A stretch of 64,000 nucleotides of DNA from Oscheius dolichura (GCA_932521035.1 OW051495.1:186001-250000); one strand, 5' to 3'. Counted from the stretch's first letter, positions 1 to 14,773 are shown. Numbers and translations are program-made. Notes: generated by a model not told the origin, from the sequence alone.

Positions 1-3000
1 AGCTGGTGGACACGAAGGAGCGTTCCGTTTTTAGCTGGTGGACACGAAGGAGCGTTCCGTTTTTAGCTGGTGGACACGCAGGAGCATTCCGTTTTTTGCT
101 GGTGGACACGAAGGAGCATTCCGTTTTTAGCTGGTGCCTTCAAAAAGAGCGTTCCGTTTTTAGCTGGTGGACACGAAGGAGCGTTCCGTTTTTAGCTGGT
201 GGCTTCAAAAAGAGCGTTCCGTTTTTAGCTGGTGGACACGAAGGAGCATTCCGTTTTTAGCCGGTGGACACGAAGGAGCATTCCGTTTTTAGCTGGTGGC
301 TTCAAAAAGAGCATTCCGTTTTTAGCTGGTGGCTTCAAAAAGAGCATTCCGTTTTTAGCTGGTGGACACGAAGGAGCATTCCGTTTTTTGCTGGTGGACA
401 CGAAGGAGCATTCCGTTTTTAGCCGGTGGACACGAAGGAGCATTCCGTTTTTAGCCGGTGGACACGAAGGAGCATTCCGTTTTTAGCTGGCGGCCTCAAA
501 AAGAGCGTTCCGTTTTTAGCTGGTGGCTTCAAAAAGAGCGTTCCGTTTTTAGCTGGTGGACACGAAGGAGCATTCCGTTTTTAGCTGGTGGCTTCAAAAA
601 GAGCATTCCGTTTTTAGCTGGTGGCTTCAAAAAGAGCATTCCGTTTTTAGCTGGTGGACACGAAGGAGCATTCCGTTTTTTGCTGGTGGACACGAAGGAG
701 CATTCCGTTTTTAGCCGGTGGACACGAAGGAGCATTCCGTTTTTAGCCGGTGGACACGAAGGAGCATTCCGTTTTTAGCTGGCGGCCTCAAAAAGAGCGT
801 TCCGTTTTTAGCTGGTGGCTTCAAAAAGAGCGTTCCGTTTTTAGCTGGTGGCTTCAAAAAGAGCGTTCCGTTTTTAGCTGGTAGACACGAAGGAGCATTC
901 CGTTTTTAGCTGGCGGCTTCAAAAAGAGCATTCCGTTTTTAGCTGGTAGACACGAAGGAGCATTCCGTTTTTAGCCGGTGGACACGAAGGAGCATTCCGT
1001 TTTTAGCTGGTGGACACGAAGGAGCATTCCGTTTTTAGCTGGCGGCTTCAAAAAGAGCATTCCGTTTTTAGCTGGTAGACACGAAGGAGCATTCCGTTTT
1101 TAGCCGGTGGACACGAAGGAGCATTCCGTTTTTAGCTGGCGGCTTCAAAAAGAGCATTCCGTTTTTAGCTGGTAGACACGAAGGAGCATTCCGTTTTTAG
1201 CTGGTGGCTTCAAAAAGAGCGTTCCGTTTTTAGCTGGTGGCTTCAAAAAGAGCGTTCCGTTTTTAGCTGGTGGACACGAAGGAGCATTCCGTTTTTAGCC
1301 GGTGGACACGAAGGAGCAGTCCGTTTTTAGCTGGCGGCTTCAAAAAGAGCATTCCGTTTTTAGCTGGTGGCTTCAAAAAGAGCGTTCCGTTTTTAGCTGG
1401 TGGACACGAAGGAGCATTCCGTTTTTAGCTGGCGGCTTCAAAAAGAGCGTTCCGTTTTTAGCTGGTGGACACGAAGGAGCATTCCATTTTTAGCTGGTGG
1501 ACACGAAGGAGCATTCCGTTTTTAGCTGGTGGACACGAAGGAGCATTCCGTTTTTAGCTGGTGGCTTCAAAAAGAGCGTTCCGTTTTTAGCTGGTGGACA
1601 CGAAGGAGCATTCCGTTTTTAGCTGGTGGCTTCAAAAAGAGCGTTCCGTTTTTAGCTGGTGGACACGAAGGAGCGTTCCGTTTTTAGCTGGTGGACACGA
1701 AGGAGCGTTCCGTTTTTAGCTGGTGGACACGCAGGAGCATTCCGTTTTTTGCTGGTGGACACGAAGGAGCATTCCGTTTTTAGCTGGTGCCTTCAAAAAG
1801 AGCGTTCCGTTTTTAGCTGGTGGACACGAAGGAGCGTTCCGTTTTTAGCTGGTGGCTTCAAAAAGAGCGTTCCGTTTTTAGCTGGTGGACACGAAGGAGC
1901 ATTCCGTTTTTAGCCGGTGGACACGAAGGAGCATTCCGTTTTTAGCTGGTGGCTTCAAAAAGAGCATTCCGTTTTTAGCTGGTGGCTTCAAAAAGAGCAT
2001 TCCGTTTTTAGCTGGTGGACACGAAGGAGCATTCCGTTTTTTGCTGGTGGACACGAAGGAGCATTCCGTTTTTTGCCGGTGGACACGAAGGAGCATTCCG
2101 TTTTTAGCCGGTGGACACGAAGGAGCATTCCGTTTTTAGCTGGCGGCCTCAAAAAGAGCGTTCCGTTTTTAGCTGGTGGCTTCAAAAAGAGCGTTCCGTT
2201 TTTAGCTGGTGGACACGAAGGAGCATTCCGTTTTTAGCTGGTGGCTTCAAAAAGAGCATTCCGTTTTTAGCTGGTGGCTTCAAAAAGAGCATTCCGTTTT
2301 TAGCTGGTGGACACGAAGGAGCATTCCGTTTTTTGCTGGTGGACACGAAGGAGCATTCCGTTTTTAGCCGGTGGACACGAAGGAGCATTCCGTTTTTAGC
2401 CGGTGGACACGAAGGAGCATTCCGTTTTTAGCTGGCGGCCTCAAAAAGAGCGTTCCGTTTTTAGCTGGTGGCTTCAAAAAGAGCGTTCCGTTTTTAGCTG
2501 GTGGCTTCAAAAAGAGCGTTCCGTTTTTAGCTGGTAGACACGAAGGAGCATTCCGTTTTTAGCTGGTGGACACGAAGGAGCATTCCGTTTTTAGCTGGCG
2601 GCTTCAAAAAGAGCATTCCGTTTTTAGCTGGTAGACACGAAGGAGCATTCCGTTTTTAGCCGGTGGACACGAAGGAGCATTCCGTTTTTAGCTGGCGGCT
2701 TCAAAAAGAGCATTCCGTTTTTAGCTGGTAGACACGAAGGAGCATTCCGTTTTTAGCTGGTGGCTTCAAAAAGAGCGTTCCGTTTTTAGCTGGTGGCTTC
2801 AAAAAGAGCGTTCCGTTTTTAGCTGGTGGACACGAAGGAGCATTCCGTTTTTAGCCGGTGGACACGAAGGAGCAGTCCGTTTTTAGCTGGCGGCTTCAAA
2901 AAGAGCATTCCGTTTTTAGCTGGTGGCTTCAAAAAGAGCGTTCCGTTTTTAGCTGGTGGACACGAAGGAGCATTCCGTTTTTAGCTGGCGGCTTCAAAAA

Positions 3001-3200
3001 GAGCGTTCCGTTTTTAGCTGGTGGACACGAAGGAGCATTCCATTTTTAGCTGGTGGACACGAAGGAGCATTCCGTTTTTAGCTGGTGGACACGAAGGAGC
3101 ATTCCGTTTTTAGCTGGTGGCTTCAAAAAGAGCGTTCCGTTTTTAGCTGGTGGACACGAAGGAGCATTCCGTTTTTAGCTGGTGGCTTCAAAAAGAGCGT
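1..3200 (+). repeat. Sat1 higher-order duplication, about 1.65 kb
   Basis: The unit order and private variants of roughly 1-1,650 recur at 1,654-3,200. Matching landmarks lie 1,653 bp apart up to about 900 and 1,556 bp apart from about 1,300 onward. The second copy has therefore lost three units (97 bp). A private AGCATTCCATTTTT unit marks the end of each copy at 1,481 and 3,037. The same marker returns at 4,717, 6,107 and 8,013, so related but length-variable copies continue rightward with spacings of 1,680, 1,390 and 1,906 bp. Confidence 0.9.
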
Positions 3201-6200
3201 TCCGTTTTTAGCTGGTGGACACGAAGGAGCATTCCGTTTTTAGCTGGTGGCTTCAAAAAGAGCATTCCGTTTTTAGCTGGTGGACACGAAGGAGCGTTCC
3301 GTTTTTAGCTGGTGGCTTCAAAAAGAGCGTTCCGTTTTTAGCTGGTGGACACGAAGGAGCATTCCGTTTTTAGCTGGTGGCTTCAAAAAGAGCGTTCCGT
3401 TTTTAGCTGGTGGACACGAAGGAGCATTCCGTTTTTAGCTGGTGGACACGAAGGAGCATTCCGTTTTTAGCTGGTGGACACGAAGGAGCATTCCGTTTTT
3501 AGCTGGTGGACACGAAGGAGCATTCCGTTTTTAGCTGGTGGCTTCAAAAAGAGCGTTCCGTTTTTAGCTGGTGGACACGAAGGAGCATTCCGTTTTTAGC
3601 TGGTGGACACGAAGGAGCATTCCGTTTTTAGCTGGTGGCTTCAAAAAGAGCGTTCCGTTTTTAGCTGGTGGACACGAAGGAGCATTCCGTTTTTAGCTGG
3701 TGGACACGAAGGAGCATTCCGTTTTTAGCTGGTGGACACGAAGGAGCATTCCGTTTTTAGCTGGTGGACACGAAGGAGCATTCCGTTTTTAGCTGGTGGC
3801 TTCAAAAAGAGCGTTCCGTTTTTAGCTGGTGGACACGAAGGAGCATTCCGTTTTTAGCTGGTGGACACGAAGGAGCATTCCGTTTTTAGCTGGTGGCTTC
3901 AAAAAGAGCGTTCCGTTTTTAGCTGGTGGACACGAAGGAGCATTCCGTTTTTAGCTGGTGGCTTCAAAAAGAGCGTTCCGTTTTTAGCTGGTGGACACGA
4001 AGGAGCATTCCGTTTTTAGCTGGTGGACACGAAGGAGCATTCCGTTTTTAGCTGGTGGACACGAAGGAGCATTCCGTTTTTAGCTGGTGGACACGAAGGA
4101 GCATTCCGTTTTTAGCTGGTGGCTTCAAAAAGAGCGTTCCGTTTTTAGCTGGTGGACACGAAGGAGCATTCCGTTTTTAGCTGGTGGACACGAAGGAGCA
4201 TTCCGTTTTTAGCTGGTGGCTTCAAAAAGAGCGTTCCGTTTTTAGCTGGTGGACACGAAGGAGCATTCCGTTTTTAGCTGGTGGACACGAAGGAGCATTC
4301 CGTTTTTAGCTGGTGGACACGAAGGAGCATTCCGTTTTTAGCTGGTGGACACGAAGGAGCGTTCCGTTTTTAGCTGGTGGCTTCAAAAAGAGCATTCCGT
4401 TTTTAGCTGGTGGACACGAAGGAGCGTTCCGTTTTTAGCTGGTGGACACGAAGGAGCATTCCGTTTTTAGCTGGTGGACACGAAGGAGCATTCCGTTTTT
4501 AGCTGGTGGCTTCAAAAAGAGCATTCCGTTTTTAGCTGGTGGACACGAAGGAGCGTTCCGTTTTTAGCTGGTGGACACGAAGGAGCATTCCGTTTTTAGC
4601 TGGTGGCTTCAAAAAGAGCGTTCCGTTTTTAGCTGGTGGACACGAAGGAGCATTCCGTTTTTAGCTGGCGGCTTCAAAAAGAGCGTTCCGTTTTTAGCTG
4701 GTGGACACGAAGGAGCATTCCATTTTTAGCTGGTGGACACGAAGGAGCATTCCGTTTTTAGCTGGTGGACACGAAGGAGCATTCCGTTTTTAGCTGGTGG
4801 CTTCAAAAAGAGCGTTCCGTTTTTAGCTGGTGGACACGAAGGAGCATTCCGTTTTTAGCTGGTGGCTTCAAAAAGAGCGTTCCGTTTTTAGCTGGTGGAC
4901 ACGAAGGAGCATTCCGCTTTTAGCTGGTGGCTTCAAAAAGAGCATTCCGTTTTTAGCTGGTGGACACGAAGGAGCGTTCCGTTTTTAGCTGGTGGCTTCA
5001 AAAAGAGCGTTCCGTTTTTAGCTGGTGGACACGAAGGAGCATTCCGTTTTTAGCTGGTGGCTTCAAAAAGAGCGTTCCGTTTTTAGCTGGTGGACACGAA
5101 GGAGCATTCCGTTTTTAGCTGGTGGACACGAAGGAGCATTCCGTTTTTAGCTGGTGGACACGAAGGAGCATTCCGTTTTTAGCTGGTGGACACGAAGGAG
5201 CATTCCGTTTTTAGCTGGTGGCTTCAAAAAGAGCGTTCCGTTTTTAGCTGGTGGACACGAAGGAGCATTCCGTTTTTAGCTGGTGGCTTCAAAAAGAGCG
5301 TTCCGTTTTTAGCTGGTGGACACGAAGGAGCATTCCGTTTTTAGCTGGTGGTTTCAAAAAGAGCGTTCCGTTTTTAGCTGGTGGACACGAAGGAGCATTC
5401 CGTTTTTAGCTGGTGGACACGAAGGAGCATTCCGTTTTTAGCTGGTGGACACGAAGGAGCATTCCGTTTTTAGCTGGTGGACACGAAGGAGCATTCCGTT
5501 TTTAGCTGGTGGCTTCAAAAAGAGCGTTCCGTTTTTAGCTGGTGGACACGAAGGAGCATTCCGTTTTTAGCTGGTGGACACGAAGGAGCATTCCGTTTTT
5601 AGCTGGTGGCTTCAAAAAGAGCGTTCCGTTTTTAGCTGGTGGACACGAAGGAGCATTCCGTTTTTAGCTGGTGGACACGAAGGAGCATTCCGTTTTTAGC
5701 TGGTGGACACGAAGGAGCATTCCGTTTTTAGCTGGTGGACACGAAGGAGCGTTCCGTTTTTAGCTGGTGGCTTCAAAAAGAGCATTCCGTTTTTAGCTGG
5801 TGGACACGAAGGAGCGTTCCGTTTTTAGCTGGTGGACACGAAGGAGCATTCCGTTTTTAGCTGGTGGACACGAAGGAGCATTCCGTTTTTAGCTGGTGGC
5901 TTCAAAAAGAGCATTCCGTTTTTAGCTGGTGGACACGAAGGAGCGTTCCGTTTTTAGCTGGTGGACACGAAGGAGCATTCCGTTTTTAGCTGGTGGCTTC
6001 AAAAAGAGCGTTCCGTTTTTAGCTGGTGGACACGAAGGAGCATTCCGTTTTTAGCTGGCGGCTTCAAAAAGAGCGTTCCGTTTTTAGCTGGTGGACACGA
6101 AGGAGCATTCCATTTTTAGCTGGTGGACACGAAGGAGCATTCCGTTTTTAGCTGGTGGACACGAAGGAGCATTCCGTTTTTAGCTGGTGGCTTCAAAAAG

Positions 6201-9200
6201 AGCGTTCCGTTTTTAGCTGGTGGACACGAAGGAGCATTCCGTTTTTAGCTGGTGGCTTCAAAAAGAGCGTTCCGTTTTTAGCTGGTGGACACGAAGGAGC
6301 ATTCCGCTTTTAGCTGGTGGCTTCAAAAAGAGCATTCCGTTTTTAGCTGGTGGACACGAAGGAGCGTTCCGTTTTTAGCTGGTGGCTTCAAAAAGAGCGT
6401 TCCGTTTTTAGCTGGTGGACACGAAGGAGCATTCCGTTTTTAGCTGGTGGCTTCAAAAAGAGCGTTCCGTTTTTAGCTGGTGGACACGAAGGAGCATTCC
6501 GTTTTTAGCTGGTGGACACGAAGGAGCATTCCGTTTTTAGCTGGTGGACACGAAGGAGCATTCCGTTTTTAGCTGGTGGACACGAAGGAGCATTCCGTTT
6601 TTAGCTGGTGGCTTCAAAAAGAGCGTTCCGTTTTTAGCTGGTGGACACGAAGGAGCATTCCGTTTTTAGCTGGTGGCTTCAAAAAGAGCGTTCCGTTTTT
6701 AGCTGGTGGACACGAAGGAGCATTCCGTTTTTAGCTGGTGGTTTCAAAAAGAGCGTTCCGTTTTTAGCTGGTGGACACGAAGGAGCATTCCGTTTTTAGC
6801 TGGTGGACACGAAGGAGCATTCCGTTTTTAGCTGGTGGACACGAAGGAGCATTCCGTTTTTAGCTGGTGGACACGAAGGAGCATTCCGTTTTTAGCTGGT
6901 GGCTTCAAAAAGAGCGTTCCGTTTTTAGCTGGTGGACACGAAGGAGCATTCCGTTTTTAGCTGGTGGACACGAAGGAGCATTCCGTTTTTAGCTGGTGGC
7001 TTCAAAAAGAGCGTTCCGTTTTTAGCTGGTGGACACGAAGGAGCATTCCGTTTTTAGCTGGTGGACACGAAGGAGCATTCCGTTTTTAGCTGGTGGACAC
7101 GAAGGAGCATTCCGTTTTTAGCTGGTGGACACGAAGGAGCGTTCCGTTTTTAGCTGGTGGCTTCAAAAAGAGCATTCCGTTTTTAGCTGGTGGACACGAA
7201 GGAGCATTCCGTTTTTAGCTGGTGGCTTCAAAAAGAGCGTTCCGTTTTTAGCTGGTGGACACGAAGGAGCATTCCGTTTTTAGCTGGTGGACACGAAGGA
7301 GCATTCCGTTTTTAGCTGGTGGACACGAAGGAGCATTCCGTTTTTAGCTGGTGGACACGAAGGAGCGTTCCGTTTTTAGCTGGTGGCTTCAAAAAGAGCA
7401 TTCCGTTTTTAGCTGGTGGACACGAAGGAGCGTTCCGTTTTTAGCTGGTGGACACGAAGGAGCATTCCGTTTTTAGCTGGTGGACACGAAGGAGCATTCC
7501 GTTTTTAGCTGGTGGCTTCAAAAAGAGCGTTCCGTTTTTAGCTGGTGGACACGAAGGAGCATTCCGTTTTTAGCTGGTGGACACGAAGGAGCATTCCGTT
7601 TTTAGCTGGTGGACACGAAGGAGCATTCCGTTTTTAGCTGGTGGACACGAAGGAGCGTTCCGTTTTTAGCTGGTGGCTTCAAAAAGAGCATTCCGTTTTT
7701 AGCTGGTGGACACGAAGGAGCGTTCCGTTTTTAGCTGGTGGACACGAAGGAGCATTCCGTTTTTAGCTGGTGGACACGAAGGAGCATTCCGTTTTTAGCT
7801 GGTGGCTTCAAAAAGAGCATTCCGTTTTTAGCTGGTGGACACGAAGGAGCGTTCCGTTTTTAGCTGGTGGACACGAAGGAGCATTCCGTTTTTAGCTGGT
7901 GGCTTCAAAAAGAGCGTTCCGTTTTTAGCTGGTGGACACGAAGGAGCATTCCGTTTTTAGCTGGCGGCTTCAAAAAGAGCGTTCCGTTTTTAGCTGGTGG
8001 ACACGAAGGAGCATTCCATTTTTAGCTGGTGGACACGAAGGAGCATTCCGTTTTTAGCTGGTGGACACGAAGGAGCATTCCGTTTTTAGCTGGTGGCTTC
8101 AAAAAGAGCGTTCCGTTTTTAGCTGGTGGACACGAAGGAGCATTCCGTTTTTAGCTGGTGGCTTCAAAAAGAGCGTTCCGTTTTTAGCTGGTGGACACGA
8201 AGGAGCATTCCGCTTTTAGCTGGTGGCTTCAAAAAGAGCATTCCGTTTTTAGCTGGTGGACACGAAGGAGCGTTCCGTTTTTAGCTGGTGGCTTCAAAAA
8301 GAGCGTTCCGTTTTTAGCTGGTGGACACGAAGGAGCATTCCGTTTTTAGCTGGTGGCTTCAAAAAGAGCGTTCCGTTTTTAGCTGGTGGACACGAAGGAG
8401 CATTCCGTTTTTAGCTGGTGGACACGAAGGAGCATTCCGTTTTTAGCTGGTGGACACGAAGGAGCATTCCGTTTTTAGCTGGTGGACACGAAGGAGCATT
8501 CCGTTTTTAGCTGGTGGCTTCAAAAAGAGCGTTCCGTTTTTAGCTGGTGGACACGAAGGAGCATTCCGTTTTTAGCTGGTGGCTTCAAAAAGAGCGTTCC
8601 GTTTTTAGCTGGTGGACACGAAGGAGCATTCCGTTTTTAGCTGGTGGCTTCAAAAAGAGCGTTCCGTTTTTAGCTGGTGGACACGAAGGAGCATTCCGTT
8701 TTTAGCTGGTGGACACGAAGGAGCATTCCGTTTTTAGCTGGTGGACACGAAGGAGCATTCCGTTTTTAGCTGGTGGACACGAAGGAGCATTCCGTTTTTA
8801 GCTGGTGGCTTCAAAAAGAGCGTTCCGTTTTTAGCTGGTGGACACGAAGGAGCATTCCGTTTTTAGCTGGTGGACACGAAGGAGCATTCCGTTTTTAGCT
8901 GGTGGCTTCAAAAAGAGCGTTCCGTTTTTAGCTGGTGGACACGAAGGAGCATTCCGTTTTTAGCTGGTGGACACGAAGGAGCATTCCGTTTTTAGCTGGT
9001 GGACACGAAGGAGCATTCCGTTTTTAGCTGGTGGACACGAAGGAGCGTTCCGTTTTTAGCTGGTGGCTTCAAAAAGAGCATTCCGTTTTTAGCTGGTGGA
9101 CACGAAGGAGCGTTCCGTTTTTAGCTGGTGGACACGAAGGAGCATTCCGTTTTTAGCTGGTGGACACGAAGGAGCATTCCGTTTTTAGCTGGTGGCTTCA

Positions 9201-9288
9201 AAAAGAGCATTCCGTTTTTAGCTGGTGGACACGAAGGAGCGTTCCGTTTTTAGCTGGTGGACACGAAGGAGCATTCCGTTTTTAGCTG

Positions 9289-11610
9289 GTGGACACGAAG
9301 GAGCATTCCGTTTTTAGCTGGTGGCTTCAAAAAGAGCATTCCGTTTTTAGCTGGTGGCTTAGAAAAGAGCGTTCCGTTTTCAGCTGGTGGACACGAAGGA
9401 GCATTCCGTTTTTAGCTGGTGGCTTCAAAAAGAGCGTTCCGTTTTTAGCTGGTGGACACGAAGGAGCATTCCGTTTTTAGCTGGTGGCTTCAAAAAGAGC
9501 ATTCCGTTTTTAGCTGGTGGACACGAAGGAGCGTTCCGTTTTTAGCTGGTGGACACGAAGGAGCATTCCGTTTTTAGCTGGTGGCTTCAAAAAGAGCGTT
9601 CCGTTTTTAGCTGGTGGACACGAAGGAGCATTCCGTTTTTAGCTGGTGGACACGAAGGAGCATTCCGTTTTTAGCTGGTGGACACGAAGGAGCGTTCCGT
9701 TTTTAGCTGGTGGCTTCAAAAAGAGCGTTCCGTTTTTAGCTGGTGGACACGAAGGAGCATTCCGTTTTTAGCTGGTGGACACGAAGGAGCATTCCGTTTT
9801 TAGCTGGTGGACACGAAGGAGCATTCCGTTTTTAGCTGGTGGACACGAAGGAGCATTCCGTTTTTAGCTGGTGGACACGAAGGAGCATTCCGTTTTTAGC
9901 TGGTGGACACGAAGGAGCGTTCCGTTTTTAGCTGGTGGACACGAAGGAGCATTCCGTTTTTAGCTGGTGGCTTCAAAAAGAGCGTTCCGTTTTTAGCTGG
10001 TGGACACGAAGGAGCATTCCGTTTTTAGCTGGTGGACACGAAGGAGCATTCCGTTTTTAGCTGGTGGACGAAGGAGCATTCCGTTTTTAGCTGGTGGCTT
10101 CAAAAAGAGCGTTCCGTTTTTAGCTGGTGGACACGAAGGAGCATTCCGTTTTTAGCTGGTGGCTTCAAAAAGAGCGTTCCGTTTTTAGCTGGTGGCTTCA
10201 AAAAGAGCATTCCGTTTTTAGCTGGTGGACACGAAGGAGCATTCCGTTTTTAGCTGGTGGACACGAAGGAGCATTCCGTTTTTAGCTGGTGGACACGAAG
10301 GAGCATTCCGTTTTTAGCTGGTGGACACGAAGGAGCATTCCGTTTTTAGCTGGTGGCTTCAAAAAGAGCATTCCGTTTTTAGCTGGTGGACACGAAGGAG
10401 CGTTCCGTTTTTAGCTGGTGGACACGAAGGAGCATTCCGTTTTTAGCTGGTGGACACGAAGGAGCATTCCGTTTTTAGCTGGTGGCTTCAAAAAGAGCAT
10501 TCCGTTTTTAGCTGGTGGCTTAGAAAAGAGCGTTCCGTTTTCAGCTGGTGGACACGAAGGAGCATTCCGTTTTTAGCTGGTGGCTTCAAAAAGAGCGTTC
10601 CGTTTTTAGCTGGTGGACACGAAGGAGCATTCCGTTTTTAGCTGGTGGCTTCAAAAAGAGCATTCCGTTTTTAGCTGGTGGACACGAAGGAGCGTTCCGT
10701 TTTTAGCTGGTGGACACGAAGGAGCATTCCGTTTTTAGCTGGTGGCTTCAAAAAGAGCGTTCCGTTTTTAGCTGGTGGACACGAAGGAGCATTCCGTTTT
10801 TAGCTGGTGGACACGAAGGAGCATTCCGTTTTTAGCTGGTGGACACGAAGGAGCGTTCCGTTTTTAGCTGGTGGCTTCAAAAAGAGCGTTCCGTTTTTAG
10901 CTGGTGGACACGAAGGAGCATTCCGTTTTTAGCTGGTGGACACGAAGGAGCATTCCGTTTTTAGCTGGTGGACACGAAGGAGCATTCCGTTTTTAGCTGG
11001 TGGACACGAAGGAGCATTCCGTTTTTAGCTGGTGGACACGAAGGAGCATTCCGTTTTTAGCTGGTGGACACGAAGGAGCGTTCCGTTTTTAGCTGGTGGA
11101 CACGAAGGAGCATTCCGTTTTTAGCTGGTGGCTTCAAAAAGAGCGTTCCGTTTTTAGCTGGTGGACACGAAGGAGCATTCCGTTTTTAGCTGGTGGACAC
11201 GAAGGAGCATTCCGTTTTTAGCTGGTGGACGAAGGAGCATTCCGTTTTTAGCTGGTGGCTTCAAAAAGAGCGTTCCGTTTTTAGCTGGTGGACACGAAGG
11301 AGCATTCCGTTTTTAGCTGGTGGCTTCAAAAAGAGCGTTCCGTTTTTAGCTGGTGGCTTCAAAAAGAGCATTCCGTTTTTAGCTGGTGGACACGAAGGAG
11401 CATTCCGTTTTTAGCTGGTGGACACGAAGGAGCATTCCGTTTTTAGCTGGTGGCTTCAAAAAGAGCGTTCCGTTTTTAGCTGGTGGACACGAAGGAGCAT
11501 TCCGTTTTTAGCTGGTGGCTTCAAAAAGAGCGTTCCGTTTTTAGCTGGTGGACACGAAGGAGCATTCCGTTTTTAGCTGGTGGACACGAAGGAGCATTCC
11601 CTTTTTAGCT
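9289..11610 (+). repeat. Sat1 higher-order duplication, 1,161-bp period
   Basis: Two adjacent copies (about 9,289-10,449 and 10,450-11,610) have the same order of A and B units. They share rare variants: a GGCTTAGAAAAG unit near 9,355 and 10,516, and the AC-deleted 30-bp unit near 10,067 and 11,228. The offset between landmarks is exactly 1,161 bp. This is a recent segmental tandem duplication inside the array. Confidence 0.88.
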
Positions 11611-14600
11611 GGTGGCTTCAAAAAGAGCGTTCCGTTTTTAGCTGGTGGACACGAAGGAGCATTCCGTTTTTAGCTGGTGGACACGAAGGAGCATTCCGTT
11701 TTTAGCTGGTGGCTTCAAAAAGAGCATTCCGTTTTTAGCTGGTGGCTTCAAAAAGAGCATTCCGTTTTTAGCTGGTGGACACGAAGGAGCGTTCCGTTTT
11801 TAGCTGGTGGCTTCAAAAAGAGCGTTCCGTTTTTAGCTGGTGGACACGAAGGAGCATTCCGTTTTTAGCTGGTGGACACGAAGGAGCATTCCGTTTTTAG
11901 CTGGTGGCTTCAAAAAGAGCGTTCCGTTTTTAGCTGGTGGACACGAAGGAGCATTCCGTTTTTAGCTGGTGGACACGAAGGAGCATTCCGTTTTTAGCTG
12001 GTGGACACGAAGGAGCGTTCCGTTTTTAGCTGGTGGCTTCAAAAAGAGCATTCCGTTTTTAGCTGGTGGACACGAAGGAGCGTTCCGTTTTTAGCTGGTG
12101 GACACGAAGGAGCGTTCCGTTTTTAGCTGGTGGCTTCAAAAAGAGCGTTCCGTTTTTAGCTGGTGGCTTCAAAAAGAGCATTCCGTTTTTAGCTGGTGGA
12201 CACGAAGGAGCGTTCCGTTTTTAGCTGGTGGACACGAAGGAGCGTTCCGTTTTTAGCTGGTGGACACGAAGGAGCATTCCGTTTTTAGCTGGTGGACACG
12301 AAGGAGCATTCCGTTTTTAGCTGGTGGACACGAAGGAGCGTTCCGTTTTTAGCTGGTGGCTTCAAAAAGAGCATTCCGTTTTTAGCTGGTGGACACGAAG
12401 GAGCGTTCCGTTTTTAGCTGGTGGACACGAAGGAGCATTCCGTTTTTAGCTGGTGGCTTCAAAAAGAGCATTCCGTTTTTAGCTGGTGGACACGAAGGAG
12501 CGTTCCGTTTTTAGCTGGTGGACACGAAGGAGCGTTCCGTTTTTAGCTGGTGGACACGAAGGAGCATTCCGTTTTTAGCTGGTGGCTTCAAAAAGAGCGT
12601 TCCGTTTTTAGCTGGTGGACACGAAGGAGCATTCCGTTTTTAGCTGGTGGACACGAAGGAGCATTCCGTTTTTAGCTGGTGGACACGAAGGAGCGTTCCG
12701 TTTTTAGCTGGTGGCTTCAAAAAGAGCATTCCGTTTTTAGCTGGTGGACACGAAGGAGCGTTCCGTTTTTAGCTGGTGGACACGAAGGAGCGTTCCGTTT
12801 TTAGCTGGTGACACGAAGGAGCATTCCGTTTTTAGCTGGTGGCTTCAAAAAGAGCATTCCGTTTTTAGCTGGTGGACACGAAGGAGCATTCCGTTTTTAG
12901 CTGGTGGACACGAAGGAGCGTTCCGTTTTTAGCTGGTGACACGAAGAAGCATTCCGTTTTTAGCTGGTGGCTTCAAAAAGAGCATTCCGTTTTTAGCTGG
13001 TGGACACGAAGGAGCATTCCGTTTTTAGCTGGTGGACACGAAGGAGCATTCCGTTTTTAGCTGGTGGACACGAAGGAGCATTCCGTTTTTAGCTGGTGGA
13101 CACGAAGGAGCATTCCGTTTTTAGCTGGTGGCTTCAAAAAGAGCATTCCGTTTTTAGCTGGTGGCTTCAAAAAGAGCGTTCCGTTTTCAGCTGGTGGACA
13201 CGAAGGAGCATTCCGTTTTTAGCTGGTGGACACGAAGGAGCATTCCGTTTTTAGCTGGTGGACACGAAGGAGCGTTCCGTTTTTAGCTGGTGGACACGAA
13301 GGAGCATTCCGTTTTTAGCTGGTGGACACGAAGGAGCATTCCGTTTTTAGCTGGTGGACACGAAGGAGCGTTCGGTTTTTAGCTGGTGGACACGAAGGAG
13401 CATTCCGTTTTTAGCTGGTGGACACGAAGGAGCATTCCGTTTTTAGCTGGTGGACACGAAGGAGCGTTCGGTTTTTAGCTGGTGGACACGAAGGAGCATT
13501 CCGTTTTTAGCTGGTGGACACGAAGGAGCATTCCGTTTTTAGCTGGTGGACACGAAGGAGCGTTCGGTTTTTAGCTGGTGGACACGAAGGAGCATTCCGT
13601 TTTTAGCTGGTGGACACGAAGGAGCATTCCGTTTTTAGCTGGTGGCTTCAAAAGGAGCGTTCCGTTTTTAGCTGGTGGACACGAAGGAGCATTCCGTTTT
13701 TAGCTGGTGGCTTCAAAAAGAGCATTCCGTTTTTAGCTGGTGGACACGAAGGAGCATTCCGTTTTTAGCTGGTGGACACGAAGGAGCATTCCGTTTTTAG
13801 CTGGTGGACACGAAGGAGCATTCCGTTTTTAGCTGGTGGACACGAAGGAGCGTTCCGTTTTTAGCTGGTGGCTTCAAAAAGAGCATTCCGTTTTTAGCTG
13901 GTGGACACGAAGGAGCATTCCGTTTTTAGCTGGTGGACACGAAGGAGCATTCCGTTTTTAGCTGGTGGACACGAAGGAGCGTTCCGTTTTTAGCTGGTGG
14001 CTTCAAAAAGAGCATTCCGTTTTTAGCTGGTGGCTTCAAAAAGAGCATTCCGTTTTTAGCTGGTGGACACGAAGGAGCATTCCGTTTTTAGCTGGTGGAC
14101 ACGAAGGAGCATTCCGTTTTTAGCTGGTGGACACGAAGGAGCGTTCCGTTTTTAGCTGGTGGCTTCAAAAAGAGCATTCCGTTTTTAGCTGGTGGACACG
14201 AAGGAGCGTTCCGTTTTTAGCTGGTGGCTTCAAAAAGAGCGTTCCGTTTTTAGCTGGTGGACACGAAGGAGCATTCCGTTTTTAGCTGGTGGACACGAAG
14301 GAGCATTCCGTTTTTAGCTGGTGGACACGAAGGAGCATTCCGTTTTTAGCTGGTGGCTTCAAAAAGAGCGTTCCGTTTTTAGCTGGTGGCTTCAAAAAGA
14401 GCGTTCCGTTTTCAGCTGGTGGACACGAAGGAGCATTCCGTTTTTAGCTGGTGGACACGAAGGAGCGTTCCGTTTTTAGCTGGTGGCTTCAAAAAGAGCA
14501 TTCCGTTTTTAGCTGGTGGACACGAAGGAGCGTTCCGTTTTTAGCTGGTGGCTTCAAAAAGAGCGTTCCGTTTTTAGCTGGTGGACACGAAGGAGCATTC

Positions 14601-14773
14601 CGTTTTTAGCTGGTGGACACGAAGGAGCATTCCGTTTTTAGCTGGTGGACACGAAGGAGCGTTCCGTTTTTAGCTGGTGGCTTCAAAAAGAGCGTTCCGT
14701 TTTTAGCTGGTGGACACGAAGGAGCATTCCGTTTTTAGCTGGTGGACACGAAGGAGCATTCCGTTTTTAGCTG